A stretch of 39,360 bases of DNA from Cryptobacterium sp. CAG:338. GTDB lineage: Bacteria > Actinomycetota > Coriobacteriia > Coriobacteriales > Eggerthellaceae. The notes under the pieces were generated by a model. That model was not told the DNA's origin and searched no databases. It saw nothing but the letters and a program-made list of their open reading frames with translations. Where the stretch lies: the NCBI GenBank assembly GCA_000435475.1, contig FR896072.1:55361-94720 (forward strand). The letters are read 5' to 3'. Numbering within the stretch: position 1 is the first letter of the stretch; the number at the start of each line of letters is the position of its first letter. The position numbers were made by a program, and so were the translations under genes. Shown here in pieces: positions 16,166 to 25,779 of this stretch.

Positions 16166-19100
16166 ATGGCACCCGAAACTGGTAGCGTAACGCGACTTCA
16201 TTTGGGTATTGATGTGGGTTCAACTACCGTAAAAGTTGCGGTTTTGGATGAAAACCAACAGATAGTATATTCCGTTTATCGCAGGCATCATGCTGATGTA
16301 CGCGCAACCGTACTTGAGGTGTTGCGTGAAGCAGCAGATCAATTTCCTGATCAGGCTGCCACCATTGGTATTACTGGCTCTGGTGGACTTCTTTTGTCGC
16401 AGTGGCTCAATATTGAATTTGTCCAAGAAGTAATTGCTTCAAAGACCGCTGTTGAGACTTTTATTCCTAAAACTGATGTAGCAATTGAGCTTGGTGGAGA
16501 AGACGCTAAGATCATCTATTTCGATAATGGAATTGAACAGCGCATGAACGGTACCTGTGCAGGTGGTACGGGAGCCTTTATTGATCAGATGGCATCTTTG
16601 CTGGATACCGATGCAAGCGGACTTAACGAATTAGCAAAAAATCATACCGTTCTTTATCCCATTGCAAGTCGTTGTGGTGTATTTGCAAAGACGGACGTTC
16701 AGCCTTTATTGAATGAAGGTGCCCGAAAAGAAGACATTGCCGCATCTATTTTTCAGTCGGTAGTGACGCAAACTATTTCTGGGCTTGCTTGTGGTAGACC
16801 TATTCGTGGATACGTTGCTTTTCTTGGTGGACCCTTACAATATCTGCCTGAATTACGTAAGCGCTTTTATGAAACGTTAGAACTGGATGAAGAGCACATT
16901 ATCGTACCTGATAATGCCCATCTTTTTGTTGCTGGTGGTTGTGCGCTTGCGAGTTCGAATGCAAAAGCTGAATTGTTAAATGATGTAGTGGTTCGACTTG
17001 AAAATCTTGGAGATATTCAAGGTAGTGAGGTTGTACGTTTACCTCCACTTTTTAAGGATGAAGAAGACTATAAAGAGTTTAAACAGCGCCACGATAAAGA
17101 GGTAGTTCGTCGAGAAGATCTTGCCTCTTATGAAGGTGCAGCTTATTTGGGCATCGATGCTGGTTCAACAACCTTTAAGGCAGCTCTTATTTCAGAGGAT
17201 GGCTCTTTGTTGTGGAGCAGCTATATGAGTAATAAGGGTGACGTTTTGGGTTGCGCCAAACGTGCAGTAGCAGAATTGTATGGGCAGCTTCCTCTTGATC
17301 CTCAAACGGGTAAAAGCAAAGTGTCTATAGGTCATGTAACCGTAACTGGATATGGTGAAGCTTTGCTTCTCGAAGCATTACGCGTTGACTCGGGTGAAAT
17401 TGAAACGGTTGCTCATCTACGTGGGTCAGAAGAAATGCTTCCTGGGGTTGAGTTTATTCTTGATATTGGTGGCCAGGATATGAAATGTCTCCGCGTTAAG
17501 GATGGTGTTATTGAACATATCATGCTTAACGAGGCATGTTCTTCAGGCTGTGGTTCCTTCATTGAAAGTTTTGCTTCTGGCTTAAACCTTAGCGTTTCCG
17601 AATTCGCTCAGAGTGCTATTCAGGCACGTAATCCTGTGGACTTAGGTAGTCGTTGTACTGTTTTTATGAATAGCCGCGTAAAGCAGGCACAAAAAGAAGG
17701 GGCAACGGTTGGCGATATTGCGGCAGGTTTGGCTCTTTCAGTAATTAAAAATGCTCTGTTTAAGGTTATTAAAATTCGCGATCCCCATGAGGTGGGAACT
17801 AAAGTTATCGTTCAAGGTGGAACATTCTTAAACGATGCCGTCCTGCGTTCTTTTGAGCAGCTCGCTGAAACGAATGCAGTTCGCCCTGATATTGCGGGTA
17901 ATATGGGCGCTTATGGTGCTGCCCTGTTGGCGCGCGACCGCGCTCATGACCTAGAAGCAAAAACTGGTGCACCTGCTCATACTACTATGCTTGATTTGGC
18001 AGCTCTTGAAGCGCTTGAGCCGACCCATCGCAATATTCGTTGCAAAGCTTGCTCTAATCATTGCTTACTTACTATTAATGATTTTGGTATTGATGAATCT
18101 ACCGGAAAACATCGTCGTTTCATCACGGGTAATCGCTGTGAAAAAGGCGCTGGTCTTGCTCAAGAGGCATCAAAAGTGCCGAATCTTTTTGACTACAAAA
18201 CCGAGCGTATGTTCAATCATTACACGCCACTTACCAAAGAAGAAGCTACCCGCAGCAGTGTAGGTATTCCTCGCGCTTTAAATATGTATGAGAACTATCC
18301 GTTCTGGTTTACTTTCTTTACTAAATTAGGTTTCAGAGTTGTACTCTCGGATCCTTCTACGAAGAAGACCTATGAAGCAGGTATTGAATCTATGCCTTCC
18401 GAAAGCGTTTGCTATCCTGCTAAGCTTTCTCATGGGCATATCATGAACCTGCTCGATAAGGATATCGATTTTATATGGATGCCTTGCGCTAAATACGAAC
18501 GCCAAGAGGATGAGACGGCAGGTAATCACTTTAATTGTCCGATCGTTATGAGCTATTCTGAGGCGCTGAAGCTCAATGTTGATGCACTTAACGAAACTGA
18601 CATTCAATTCCTTAATCCTTTTGTTCCTTATCACCTTAAAGACAAACTAAAAGAGCGTCTTTACGTTGAATTGGTTGAAAATCACCCTGAGCTTATGGGG
18701 TCAGGAGCTCTTCCAACGAAAGAAGAAATTGCTGAAGCGGTTGATGCCGCATGGGCAGAAGATGAGCAGGTGCATGAAGACATTCACCAAAAGGGCATGG
18801 AGACTCTTGAATGGATTGAAGAGCATGGTGTCCACGGTATTGTTTTGGCTGGTCGTCCTTATCATGGAGATCCTGAAATTAATCATGCTATCCCTGAATT
18901 GCTCACCAGCTTTGGTCTTGCGGTCTTCACGGAGGATTCGGTAGCGCATATGGGGCAGGTTGAACGTCCGCTGCGTGCTGTTGACCAGTGGATGTATCAT
19001 ACTCGTTTGTATCGTGCTGCTAAGGTGGTTACCCAACGTGATGATTTAGATCTCATTCAACTTAATAGCTTCGGTTGCGGTTTAGACGCGATCACGACAG

Positions 19101-20854
19101 ATCAGGTACAAGAGATTCTTGAAGGATCGGGTAAAATTTATACCGTTTTAAAGATTGACGAAGTCTCAAATTTGGGGGCTGCTCGAATTCGTGTTCGTTC
19201 ACTTCTGGCGGCTTTAAAAGACCAAGCTGAAGAACGAGCTGAACAAAATGCATTGCAGGGTGGTTGTCCTGTATGTGGGTTTGACGGTGATCAGCTTGAG
19301 GCAGATGTCCGAGCACGTGAAGCGGTTATTGAGGCTAAAACAGGCAAACGCGAAGCTGAAGCTGGTGCGGTAATTGCGGCAGAGATTGCGCGTGAGAGTG
19401 CCGAAGAGGTTCAAAGCGATCGCCGAATAATGTCGCAGGAAGAAGAGACAGCTCTTGCTGAAGCGTTAAAGGGAAATCATGCGCTAAAAGCAGAATCAAC
19501 TGCTTTTCCGAAAGTTCAGTTTACCAAAGAGATGAAAGAAGCAGGATATACGATCTTATGTCCTCAGATGGCTCCTATCCATTTCGATTTGCTCTTGCCG
19601 ATTTTTAATGCCAATGGCTACAACATGGAGTTGCTTCCTGCGGTGGACCATGGGGCAGTTGATGCGGGTTTGAAGTATGTAAATAACGACATTTGCTATC
19701 CTTCAATTTTGGTTACAGGCCAAATTATGGAGGCAGTTACTTCTGGTCGTTATGACACCGATAAACTTGCGGTAATCATTACCCAAACCGGTGGTGGCTG
19801 TCGTGCTACAAACTACATCTCGCTGATTCGAAAGGCGCTAAAAGCTGCAGGATTAGGTCATATTCCTGTTATTTCATTGGCGTTTAAAAAGTTGGATGAG
19901 TCAAATCCTGGGTTTAAACTATCTGCCACTATGCTCTACAATGCAGTATTTGCCCTCTTCTATGGTGATCTGCTTATGCAGTGTTTGTATCGTACAAGAC
20001 CCTACGAAATCGAACCTAATGCTGCTCAGAATCTCTTCGATTATTGGATGGCTAAGTGCAAGCAGCAAGTTTATGAGGGTGAAAAATTTGGACGGTATAA
20101 AAAGACTGTTCGTGCAATAGTCGACGACTTTGATAATTTACCTTTACAAGGTGAAGGTACTAAGCCGCGTGTTGGTGTAGTAGGAGAGATTCTTGTTAAA
20201 TTCCATCCTACTGCAAACAATCAGGTAGTTGATGTTATTGAAGCTGAAGGGTGCGAGGCAGTTGTTCCAGGCTTGGTTGACTTCTTCTTATTTGGTATTG
20301 CTGGTTCAATTTTCCAACAGGAAGGAGTGGGTAAATCCAAGAAAGGTGCAACAGGCGCTCGCGCAGCGTTGAAAGCAATTGCTAAGTTACGTAAACCAAT
20401 GAATGATGCGCTTGCACAGTCAAATCGTTTTGAACCACCTACTGATATTTTCAAATTAGCAAGTTATGCCGAAGAAATTCTGTCTCTTTGCAATTCTATG
20501 GGTGAAGGGTGGCTCCTAACTGCAGAAATGGTTGAGCTTATTAAGAGTGGAGCGCCCAATATTGTTTGTGCACAGCCGTTTGCCTGCTTACCTAATCATG
20601 TTGTAGGAAAAGCGGTTATTAAAGAGTTGCGTCGTCGCTATAAGGGTACCAATATTGTTGCAGTTGACTATGATCCAGGAGCTTCGGAAGTAAACCAGCT
20701 TAATCGTATTAAATTGATGATTTCAGTTGCTAAAGCAAACTTGGAAGAGGATATCGCGCAGCGTCAACCTCATGAAATGCCAACCCGTTCACAGGCTTCA
20801 GAGGGTGTTGATGTATTTAATACTGAAGATGAAGTTGAACAGAAAAATGTTTAG
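16166..20854 (+). CDS. Large tandem acyl-CoA dehydratase activase (BcrAD/BadFG/HgdC family)
   Basis: A 1562-residue protein. Two ASKHA ATPase modules come first, GIDVGSTT at about 14-21 and GIDAGSTT at about 329-336, each with the cysteine loop that holds a [4Fe-4S] cluster at the dimer interface in HgdC-type activases: TCAGGTGAF (Cys131) and ACSSGCGSF (Cys458, Cys462). A cysteine cluster C-x2-C-x3-C lies near 626-633. A DUF2229-type region (VGIPRALNMYENYPFW) begins near 697, and HgdB-like segments run to the end, including NNDICYPSILVTGQ and TGGGCRATNY. Characterised relatives use ATP to inject a low-potential electron into 2-hydroxyacyl-CoA dehydratases or benzoyl-CoA reductases, but these very large proteins have no known substrate. 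The ATG at 16166 has AAGGAG 6 bases upstream and is chosen over an in-frame ATG 60 bases earlier inside tetR. Confidence 0.9.
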   Translation: MAPETGSVTRLHLGIDVGSTTVKVAVLDENQQIVYSVYRRHHADVRATVLEVLREAADQFPDQAATIGITGSGGLLLSQWLNIEFVQEVIASKTAVETFIPKTDVAIELGGEDAKIIYFDNGIEQRMNGTCAGGTGAFIDQMASLLDTDASGLNELAKNHTVLYPIASRCGVFAKTDVQPLLNEGARKEDIAASIFQSVVTQTISGLACGRPIRGYVAFLGGPLQYLPELRKRFYETLELDEEHIIVPDNAHLFVAGGCALASSNAKAELLNDVVVRLENLGDIQGSEVVRLPPLFKDEEDYKEFKQRHDKEVVRREDLASYEGAAYLGIDAGSTTFKAALISEDGSLLWSSYMSNKGDVLGCAKRAVAELYGQLPLDPQTGKSKVSIGHVTVTGYGEALLLEALRVDSGEIETVAHLRGSEEMLPGVEFILDIGGQDMKCLRVKDGVIEHIMLNEACSSGCGSFIESFASGLNLSVSEFAQSAIQARNPVDLGSRCTVFMNSRVKQAQKEGATVGDIAAGLALSVIKNALFKVIKIRDPHEVGTKVIVQGGTFLNDAVLRSFEQLAETNAVRPDIAGNMGAYGAALLARDRAHDLEAKTGAPAHTTMLDLAALEALEPTHRNIRCKACSNHCLLTINDFGIDESTGKHRRFITGNRCEKGAGLAQEASKVPNLFDYKTERMFNHYTPLTKEEATRSSVGIPRALNMYENYPFWFTFFTKLGFRVVLSDPSTKKTYEAGIESMPSESVCYPAKLSHGHIMNLLDKDIDFIWMPCAKYERQEDETAGNHFNCPIVMSYSEALKLNVDALNETDIQFLNPFVPYHLKDKLKERLYVELVENHPELMGSGALPTKEEIAEAVDAAWAEDEQVHEDIHQKGMETLEWIEEHGVHGIVLAGRPYHGDPEINHAIPELLTSFGLAVFTEDSVAHMGQVERPLRAVDQWMYHTRLYRAAKVVTQRDDLDLIQLNSFGCGLDAITTDQVQEILEGSGKIYTVLKIDEVSNLGAARIRVRSLLAALKDQAEERAEQNALQGGCPVCGFDGDQLEADVRAREAVIEAKTGKREAEAGAVIAAEIARESAEEVQSDRRIMSQEEETALAEALKGNHALKAESTAFPKVQFTKEMKEAGYTILCPQMAPIHFDLLLPIFNANGYNMELLPAVDHGAVDAGLKYVNNDICYPSILVTGQIMEAVTSGRYDTDKLAVIITQTGGGCRATNYISLIRKALKAAGLGHIPVISLAFKKLDESNPGFKLSATMLYNAVFALFYGDLLMQCLYRTRPYEIEPNAAQNLFDYWMAKCKQQVYEGEKFGRYKKTVRAIVDDFDNLPLQGEGTKPRVGVVGEILVKFHPTANNQVVDVIEAEGCEAVVPGLVDFFLFGIAGSIFQQEGVGKSKKGATGARAALKAIAKLRKPMNDALAQSNRFEPPTDIFKLASYAEEILSLCNSMGEGWLLTAEMVELIKSGAPNIVCAQPFACLPNHVVGKAVIKELRRRYKGTNIVAVDYDPGASEVNQLNRIKLMISVAKANLEEDIAQRQPHEMPTRSQASEGVDVFNTEDEVEQKNV

Positions 20855-20959
20855 TTGGTTATGTGGTAAGTTTGCGAATCCGCACGAGGTGAAGCACTAC
20901 GAAGGTAATAATAAATAGCGAACTGATACTAATCGAGCTATAGATTTTGTTTCGCATAA

Positions 20960-21010
20960 AAAAGTTCAGTCATTCTTAGAAATACTAAGTTTGACTGAAC
21001 TTTTATTTTT
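20960..21010. terminator. Bidirectional terminator between the activase and ilvA
   Basis: A 13-bp perfect stem (20960-20972 with 20992-21004) carries an inner CTTAG/CTAAG hairpin in its loop and ends in TTTTATTTTTT on the plus strand and in A/T-rich sequence on the other. The two flanking genes converge here. Confidence 0.85.
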
Positions 21011-21081
21011 TGAAAAAGATTCTACGTATAAAAACGCAATACGTGAATCAGTAGTTTACTCGCAAGCTTGTCAAAAGATGC

Positions 21082-22293
21082 TTATAAGTGAACCTGAATA
21101 AGTTTAGGACGGAATCCTTTTTCTTCGAGGGCATTAACGATTTTGTTCTTGTGATCAGTGCCAAATGCTTCAATCGTAACTCGTAGTTCAACTGCCGCGT
21201 TTCTATTTGCAGTGACAAACTGATTATGGTCTAAACGAACAACATTTCCGTTGCAATCAGCAATAGTTTGAGCAACTCGTACCAATTCGCCAGGACGATC
21301 GGGAAGCAGCACCGAAACAGTAAAGATACGGTCGCGCTGAATGAGGCCATGTTGAACCACTGAAGACATAGTGATTACATCCATGTTGCCACCCGATAAA
21401 ATGGAAACCACTTTTTTCCCTTGAACGTTTAAGTGTTTTAGAGCAGCAACGGTCAACAAGCCAGAATTTTCTACTATCATTTTGTGACTTTCGACCATAT
21501 CCAGGAAGGCTACGATAAGTTCGTCATCTTCCACCGTGATAATGTCATCGATGTTTTCTTGAATGTAGGGAAATATCTGATCACCTGGCTCTAAGACTGC
21601 AGTGCCGTCAGCAATGGTATTTACGCTTGGAAGTTTAACTACATGACCAGCTTCAAGAGATGCCTTCATGCATGCTGCTCCTGCAGGCTCAACGCCAATT
21701 ACGCTAATACGAGGATTGAGCATTTTTGCTAAGGTGGAAACACCAGTTGCTAACCCGCCTCCTCCAATAGGCACTAAGATGATATCTACAAGGGGCAATT
21801 CTTGGACGATTTCCATCGCAATAGACCCTTGACCAGCTGCCAGAATAGGATCATTGAAGGGGTGGATAAAAGTCAATGATCGCTCTTCAGCTAGCTTCAG
21901 AGCATGCTCGTAAGCCTCATCATAAACATCCCCAGCTAGTACTACTTCAGCGCCTTGCTCTTTGGTACGTTCAACTTTAATGAGGGGAGTGGTAGTGGGC
22001 ATAACAATTGTGGCAGAAACCCCATATTTACGAGCAGCGTATGCAACGCCTTGTGCATGATTTCCCGCAGAAGCAGTAATTAGCCCATGGGAACGTTCCT
22101 CATCGGTAAGCGTGCTAATCTTGTAGTAGGCCCCGCGAACTTTATAGGCACCAGTTCGCTGCATATTTTCTGGCTTTAAATATACTTCATTGCCCGTTTC
22201 TTTACTGAAATGATGGCTATAGATAAGCTTCGTTTCCTGGGTTACTTCTTTTACTTTTTTTGCAGCTTCTTCAAATGTTTCGAGGGTTAACAT
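21082..22293 (-). CDS. ilvA: Threonine dehydratase (threonine ammonia-lyase) with ACT domain
   Basis: A 403-residue PLP enzyme of fold type II that converts threonine to 2-oxobutanoate and ammonia. The PLP lysine is Lys51 in RTGAYKVRGAYY, the phosphate loop is GGGGLATG, and SAGNHAQG is the substrate loop. A single ACT domain occupies about residues 325-403 (FTVSVLLPDRPGELVRV). This layout matches the TdcB/IlvA type found in anaerobes, about 400 residues with one ACT domain, rather than the 500-residue biosynthetic form with a doubled regulatory domain. AAAGGA lies 5 bases before the ATG. It is divergent from ridA with 105 bases between start codons. Confidence 0.95.
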   Translation of the reverse strand: MLTLETFEEAAKKVKEVTQETKLIYSHHFSKETGNEVYLKPENMQRTGAYKVRGAYYKISTLTDEERSHGLITASAGNHAQGVAYAARKYGVSATIVMPTTTPLIKVERTKEQGAEVVLAGDVYDEAYEHALKLAEERSLTFIHPFNDPILAAGQGSIAMEIVQELPLVDIILVPIGGGGLATGVSTLAKMLNPRISVIGVEPAGAACMKASLEAGHVVKLPSVNTIADGTAVLEPGDQIFPYIQENIDDIITVEDDELIVAFLDMVESHKMIVENSGLLTVAALKHLNVQGKKVVSILSGGNMDVITMSSVVQHGLIQRDRIFTVSVLLPDRPGELVRVAQTIADCNGNVVRLDHNQFVTANRNAAVELRVTIEAFGTDHKNKIVNALEEKGFRPKLIQVHL

Positions 22294-22398
22294 GGATGTC
22301 CTTTACTCTTATAGTATGAAATGTCTGTTATGAAATATTCTCGTAACAGCGCTACGTTAACACGTTTTATATTACCAATTCGTAAAAAGGAAGAAAGA

Positions 22399-22782
22399 AT
22401 GCATTCTATAAGCACGAAAAAAGCTCCGGCAGCAATCGGTCCTTACTCTCAGGGAGTAGTTTCTGGGGGATTGTTATTTGCTTCGGGTCAAATTGCGCTT
22501 GATCCTACCACTGGCGAGTTGGTGGGTTCTACGATCGAAGAACAAACAGTTCAAGTCATGAAAAATGTGAGTGGTTTGCTTGAAGCTGCAGGCACTGACT
22601 TTGATCACGTTATTAAAACTACTTGCTATCTTGACGATATTGCTGATTTCGCTGCTTTTAATGAAATATATGCGCAATCTTTTGGTAGTCATTTTCCCGC
22701 TCGTTCGGCAGTAGGAGTTGCCGCTCTGCCTAAAGGTGCCCTTATTGAAGTTGAAGTAATTGCTTCGGTTGAGACCGACTAA
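22399..22782 (+). CDS. ridA: 2-iminobutanoate/2-iminopropanoate deaminase
   Basis: A 127-residue RidA (YjgF/YER057c) protein that hydrolyses reactive enamine/imine intermediates released by PLP enzymes. Typical segments are KAPAAIGPYSQG at the start, LLFASGQIALDP, VIKTTCYLDDIADFAAFNEIY and the C-terminal PARSAVGVAALPKGALIEVEVIA, which holds the conserved substrate-binding Arg. The open frame extends upstream to 22321, but homology and GGAAG 6-8 bases upstream place the start at 22399. Its divergent neighbour ilvA makes precisely the enamine this enzyme removes. Confidence 0.95.
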   Translation: MHSISTKKAPAAIGPYSQGVVSGGLLFASGQIALDPTTGELVGSTIEEQTVQVMKNVSGLLEAAGTDFDHVIKTTCYLDDIADFAAFNEIYAQSFGSHFPARSAVGVAALPKGALIEVEVIASVETD

Positions 22783-22816
22783 CAAATCATACGATGCGAT
22801 ATTACTTTTTCGACTT

Positions 22817-22845
22817 TTGTAAAGAAGCGAAATTGCACGTATAGA
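22817..22845 (+). promoter_or_regulatory. Candidate sigma-70 type promoter for rsmI
   Basis: TTGTAA (22817-22822) and TATAGA (22840-22845) are separated by exactly 17 bases, 44 bases before the rsmI start. This gap lies between ridA and rsmI and would allow rsmI and the MFS gene to be transcribed on their own. Confidence 0.4.
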
Positions 22846-22888
22846 ACTTGGTGATTGCGTTTTCACTGGATGGTAGAGTTTGGAATCA

Positions 22889-23785
22889 ATGGCGAGTAAC
22901 GAAAAAAAGATTGGGCTTACCAATAAGGGCAAGTTAATTATTTGTCCTACACCGCTTGGAAACTTAGGCGATATAACTAAGCGTACTTTAGAGGCGTTTT
23001 CTCAATGCGATGTGGTTTGCTGTGAGGACACTCGTGTTACGGGTAAATTATTAAGCGTTCTAGGAATAAAAAAATCACTTGAACGTCTTGATGAAGCAAC
23101 CTTAAGCAGTAAAGCTGAATATATTGCTCAGCGTGTTTTATCGGGCGAAATTATTGCTTATGCTTCCGATGCGGGAATGCCGGGTGTTTCAGATCCGGGT
23201 CAACGTCTAGTGGATGCTGTGCTTGAAGTCGGTGCAGTTGTTGAGGTTTTACCAGGTCCTACCGCGCTTACCACTGCTTATGTGGCAAGTGGCTTTTCTG
23301 CTCAATCTTTTTATTTTGGTGCGTTTTTTCCTCGAAAGGAAGGCGAGCGCAAGCGTTTACTTAGTCAGCTCAAGTCCTTAGATGCAGTTTTAATTTTCTA
23401 TGAAAGTCCTCTACGGTTGGTATCAGCTTTATGTGCTCTAAAGGAACTTGTGCCCTATAGACATGTCGCAGTCTGTCGTGAGCTTACTAAAATTCACGAA
23501 GAAGTTGTGCGTGGTACGATTGATGAAGTTTTTAGAGTTTTTGCAGATAGAGAGAAGCAAGAAGGCATAAAAGGCGAAATTGTATTAGTGATTGAAGCGC
23601 CAAATGAGCAAGAATTAAGAGCTGATAAAACAAGTGCGCTTTTGTCGGCTGAAGAGCGCGTTAGTGACTTACTCAACAGCGGGCAGTATTCAAAAAAAGA
23701 TATTGTTCGTATACTCAAGGACGATTTTGGTTTAACACGAAATGATGCTTATGAGCTTGTCCATCACAAAGGTCAAATCCCATGA
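22889..23785 (+). CDS. rsmI: 16S rRNA (cytidine-1402 2'-O)-methyltransferase
   Basis: A 298-residue enzyme of the tetrapyrrole-methylase fold that methylates the ribose of C1402 in 16S rRNA at the decoding centre. Matching segments are ICPTPLGNLGDIT, CCEDTRVTGKLL, ASDAGMPGVSDPG, VEVLPGPTALTTA, FYESPLRL and CRELTKIHEE. A C-terminal helical extension follows (DFGLTRNDAYELV). A TTG at 22880 would add three residues; I prefer the ATG at 22889. The stop codon overlaps the start of the following MFS gene as ATGA, implying translational coupling. Confidence 0.95.
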   Translation: MASNEKKIGLTNKGKLIICPTPLGNLGDITKRTLEAFSQCDVVCCEDTRVTGKLLSVLGIKKSLERLDEATLSSKAEYIAQRVLSGEIIAYASDAGMPGVSDPGQRLVDAVLEVGAVVEVLPGPTALTTAYVASGFSAQSFYFGAFFPRKEGERKRLLSQLKSLDAVLIFYESPLRLVSALCALKELVPYRHVAVCRELTKIHEEVVRGTIDEVFRVFADREKQEGIKGEIVLVIEAPNEQELRADKTSALLSAEERVSDLLNSGQYSKKDIVRILKDDFGLTRNDAYELVHHKGQIP

Positions 23786-25095
23786 TGAATAAAAACTCAA
23801 AAACACCTTTAGCTACTCGCCATATTATGATTGTTATTGCGGGTATCCTGATTTGTTTAGGTCCCTGCGCTTTGGTGTATAACACCTGGTCCATTTTTGT
23901 TGTTCCTGTTTCTTCGAGTTTGGGAGCAAGCTCTAGTCAATTTACGCTTTATATTACGCTGGTGTATCTTATCGGGGCACTATTTTCACCAATTGCGGGA
24001 AATTTGATGGAACGCTTCGATTTACGTTTGGTTCTTTCAGCTTCGGTACTTCTTGTCGCTCTCGGACTTGGTCTTTGTGCACTTTGGACTGAAATCTGGC
24101 ATTTTTATCTTTCCGGGATACTTATTGGCTTTGGTATCGTTTCGTTAATGTTTTTGGCAGTTCCTACGCTTATTAATCGATGGTTTGCTGAGCGCACAGG
24201 ATTCTTTATTGGTTTGTGTTTTTCTATGTCCGGTGTTGGTGGTGCTCTTTGGAGCATGGTTGGAGGAATCATATTCTCCATTGCTGACTGGCGTATGGCA
24301 TATATTTTGTTTGCTGTATTGGTTTTGGTAACAGGACTGCTTGCAACAATGGTTCTAATCCGTAGTTATCCAGCCGAGGTGGGTTTGCATCCCTATGGAG
24401 CAATAATCTCTTCGTCTGAGGAAAAGAATTCGTCTGAGCAAACATCAGAAAACAATCCGAAAGGCAAGCAATGGGGTGTTTCGGCAAGAGTAATGTTTAA
24501 ATCTCCGGTGTTTTATACCCTGATGATTACGATGGGAATATTTAACGCGATGACGGTAGTAGGAAATTTATTTGCTACCTATATTTATCATCTGGGAGAT
24601 TTAGGTGTTGCAGGTATCACGCCTGAGAGCGCCATTATGCTTGCTTCAGCAGTAGCTGCTTGTATTATGGCGCTCTCAGCATTCAGTAAGGTATTGTTAG
24701 GAGCTGTTTCGGATAAAAGTCTTTTTGTAGCTCTCTGCATACCTTGTGTCTGTGGTGCCTTGAGTATTTTCTGCATGTGGTTTGGTGCTTCTATTTCGCC
24801 TCTATTTATCTATGCTGGCGGTTTACTTTGTGGTGTCCTGTATGCAGCTGTTGATGCGCTTGGAGCCTCTTTTACGCGTCAAATTGCAGGTCCACGTGAC
24901 TATACCCTCATATATTCGCGTGTTGCTATTGTAGTTAACCTTGCAGGAGCGGGAGCCGCGACCTTGTTTGCAGCGGTTGCGGAAATAAGCTGGGAAGCAG
25001 AATGGATTATGTCACTAGCCTTACTCGCCATAACTTTTGTTTTAGGTTTTTATACGATTACCAAGGGAAAACAACTCAAGCAGACATTCGAATAA
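23782..25095 (+). CDS. MFS transporter, possibly OFA-like
   Basis: A 437-residue integral membrane protein with 12 hydrophobic segments and a central hydrophilic loop near residues 205-235 rich in Ser, Glu and Lys. The general appearance (VYNTWSIFVVPVSSSLGAS near the start, LMERFDLR motif-A-like loop, NRWFAERTGFFIGLCFSMSG) fits the oxalate/formate antiporter-like or monocarboxylate-type MFS group. The substrate cannot be assigned. The start overlaps the rsmI stop, so expression is coupled to rsmI although no functional link is apparent. A second ATG directly follows the first. Confidence 0.85.
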   Translation: MMNKNSKTPLATRHIMIVIAGILICLGPCALVYNTWSIFVVPVSSSLGASSSQFTLYITLVYLIGALFSPIAGNLMERFDLRLVLSASVLLVALGLGLCALWTEIWHFYLSGILIGFGIVSLMFLAVPTLINRWFAERTGFFIGLCFSMSGVGGALWSMVGGIIFSIADWRMAYILFAVLVLVTGLLATMVLIRSYPAEVGLHPYGAIISSSEEKNSSEQTSENNPKGKQWGVSARVMFKSPVFYTLMITMGIFNAMTVVGNLFATYIYHLGDLGVAGITPESAIMLASAVAACIMALSAFSKVLLGAVSDKSLFVALCIPCVCGALSIFCMWFGASISPLFIYAGGLLCGVLYAAVDALGASFTRQIAGPRDYTLIYSRVAIVVNLAGAGAATLFAAVAEISWEAEWIMSLALLAITFVLGFYTITKGKQLKQTFE

Positions 25096-25109
25096 AGAAG
25101 TCTCCAAGC

Positions 25110-25679
25110 TTATATAAGTTCTTTGATCGCTTGTCGTGCCTTGTCTATTTGTGCATCAATATCCATCCCAATGATATCCAATCCCTCTGCACTGATAAAC
25201 CGTGGTTTACCTAACGAGAGCATTTCTGCAAGACCACATACGTAATCATAGCCAAAGTTTTTATCTCCAATAAAACCTCCACTAGTGGTTATGTAGGTTA
25301 ATGTTTTTGATTTGCATAAGCCCTCTGGACGTCCTTCTTGAGTGTAGTGAAAAGTGATATCGCATACGCAGCAATGTTCGAGATAGGTTTTTAAAGCGGC
25401 AGGGAAGGAAAGATCCCAGTAAGGAGCTCCAATCACTATTTCATCGGCTTCTACCATCTGTTTGGCATAAGTAAAAATGGGATCATCCCATGCTTTTTTT
25501 GCCTGTTTTTCCATTCGATAGGCGGCTGATGAACCCGATAAGGGGGAGAGTGCTAACTTATCAAGATTAACTTCTTCAATAACGTCTGAAGTTTTAGTTG
25601 CGAGGTATTCTTTACAGAGTGATAAGGTGCGTGAGTCGTTGCCACGCATGCAAGCATTTACAAACAAAATGGTTGACAT
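25110..25679 (-). CDS. NAD(P)H-dependent flavodoxin-fold oxidoreductase
   Basis: A 189-residue protein of the NAD(P)H:quinone reductase/azoreductase flavodoxin-like fold. It shows an N-terminal strand with phosphate loop (ILFVNACMRGNDSRT), the central EIVIGAPYWDLSFPAALKTYLEH typical of FMN-binding reductases, and YITTSGGF for the flavin ring. Two adjacent cysteines occur in HCCVCD. It likely reduces quinones, azo compounds or other electrophiles with FMN. AGGAG lies 5 bases before the ATG. It converges tail to tail with the MFS gene, with only 14 bases between stops. Confidence 0.88.
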   Translation of the reverse strand: MSTILFVNACMRGNDSRTLSLCKEYLATKTSDVIEEVNLDKLALSPLSGSSAAYRMEKQAKKAWDDPIFTYAKQMVEADEIVIGAPYWDLSFPAALKTYLEHCCVCDITFHYTQEGRPEGLCKSKTLTYITTSGGFIGDKNFGYDYVCGLAEMLSLGKPRFISAEGLDIIGMDIDAQIDKARQAIKELI

Positions 25680-25779
25680 TGTTGCTCCTAGATTCTGGAT
25701 TTTGTAAGTGTTACCTCATTGTAAGCATTTATGAAATAGAATTGGCACAGTTTCATGCGGTAATTGATTTGGGAGCATT

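Noticed and set aside
22321..22398. N-terminal extension of RidA
   Set aside because: The extra 26 residues match nothing in the family; the ATG at 22399 has GGAAG upstream and starts the conserved domain.
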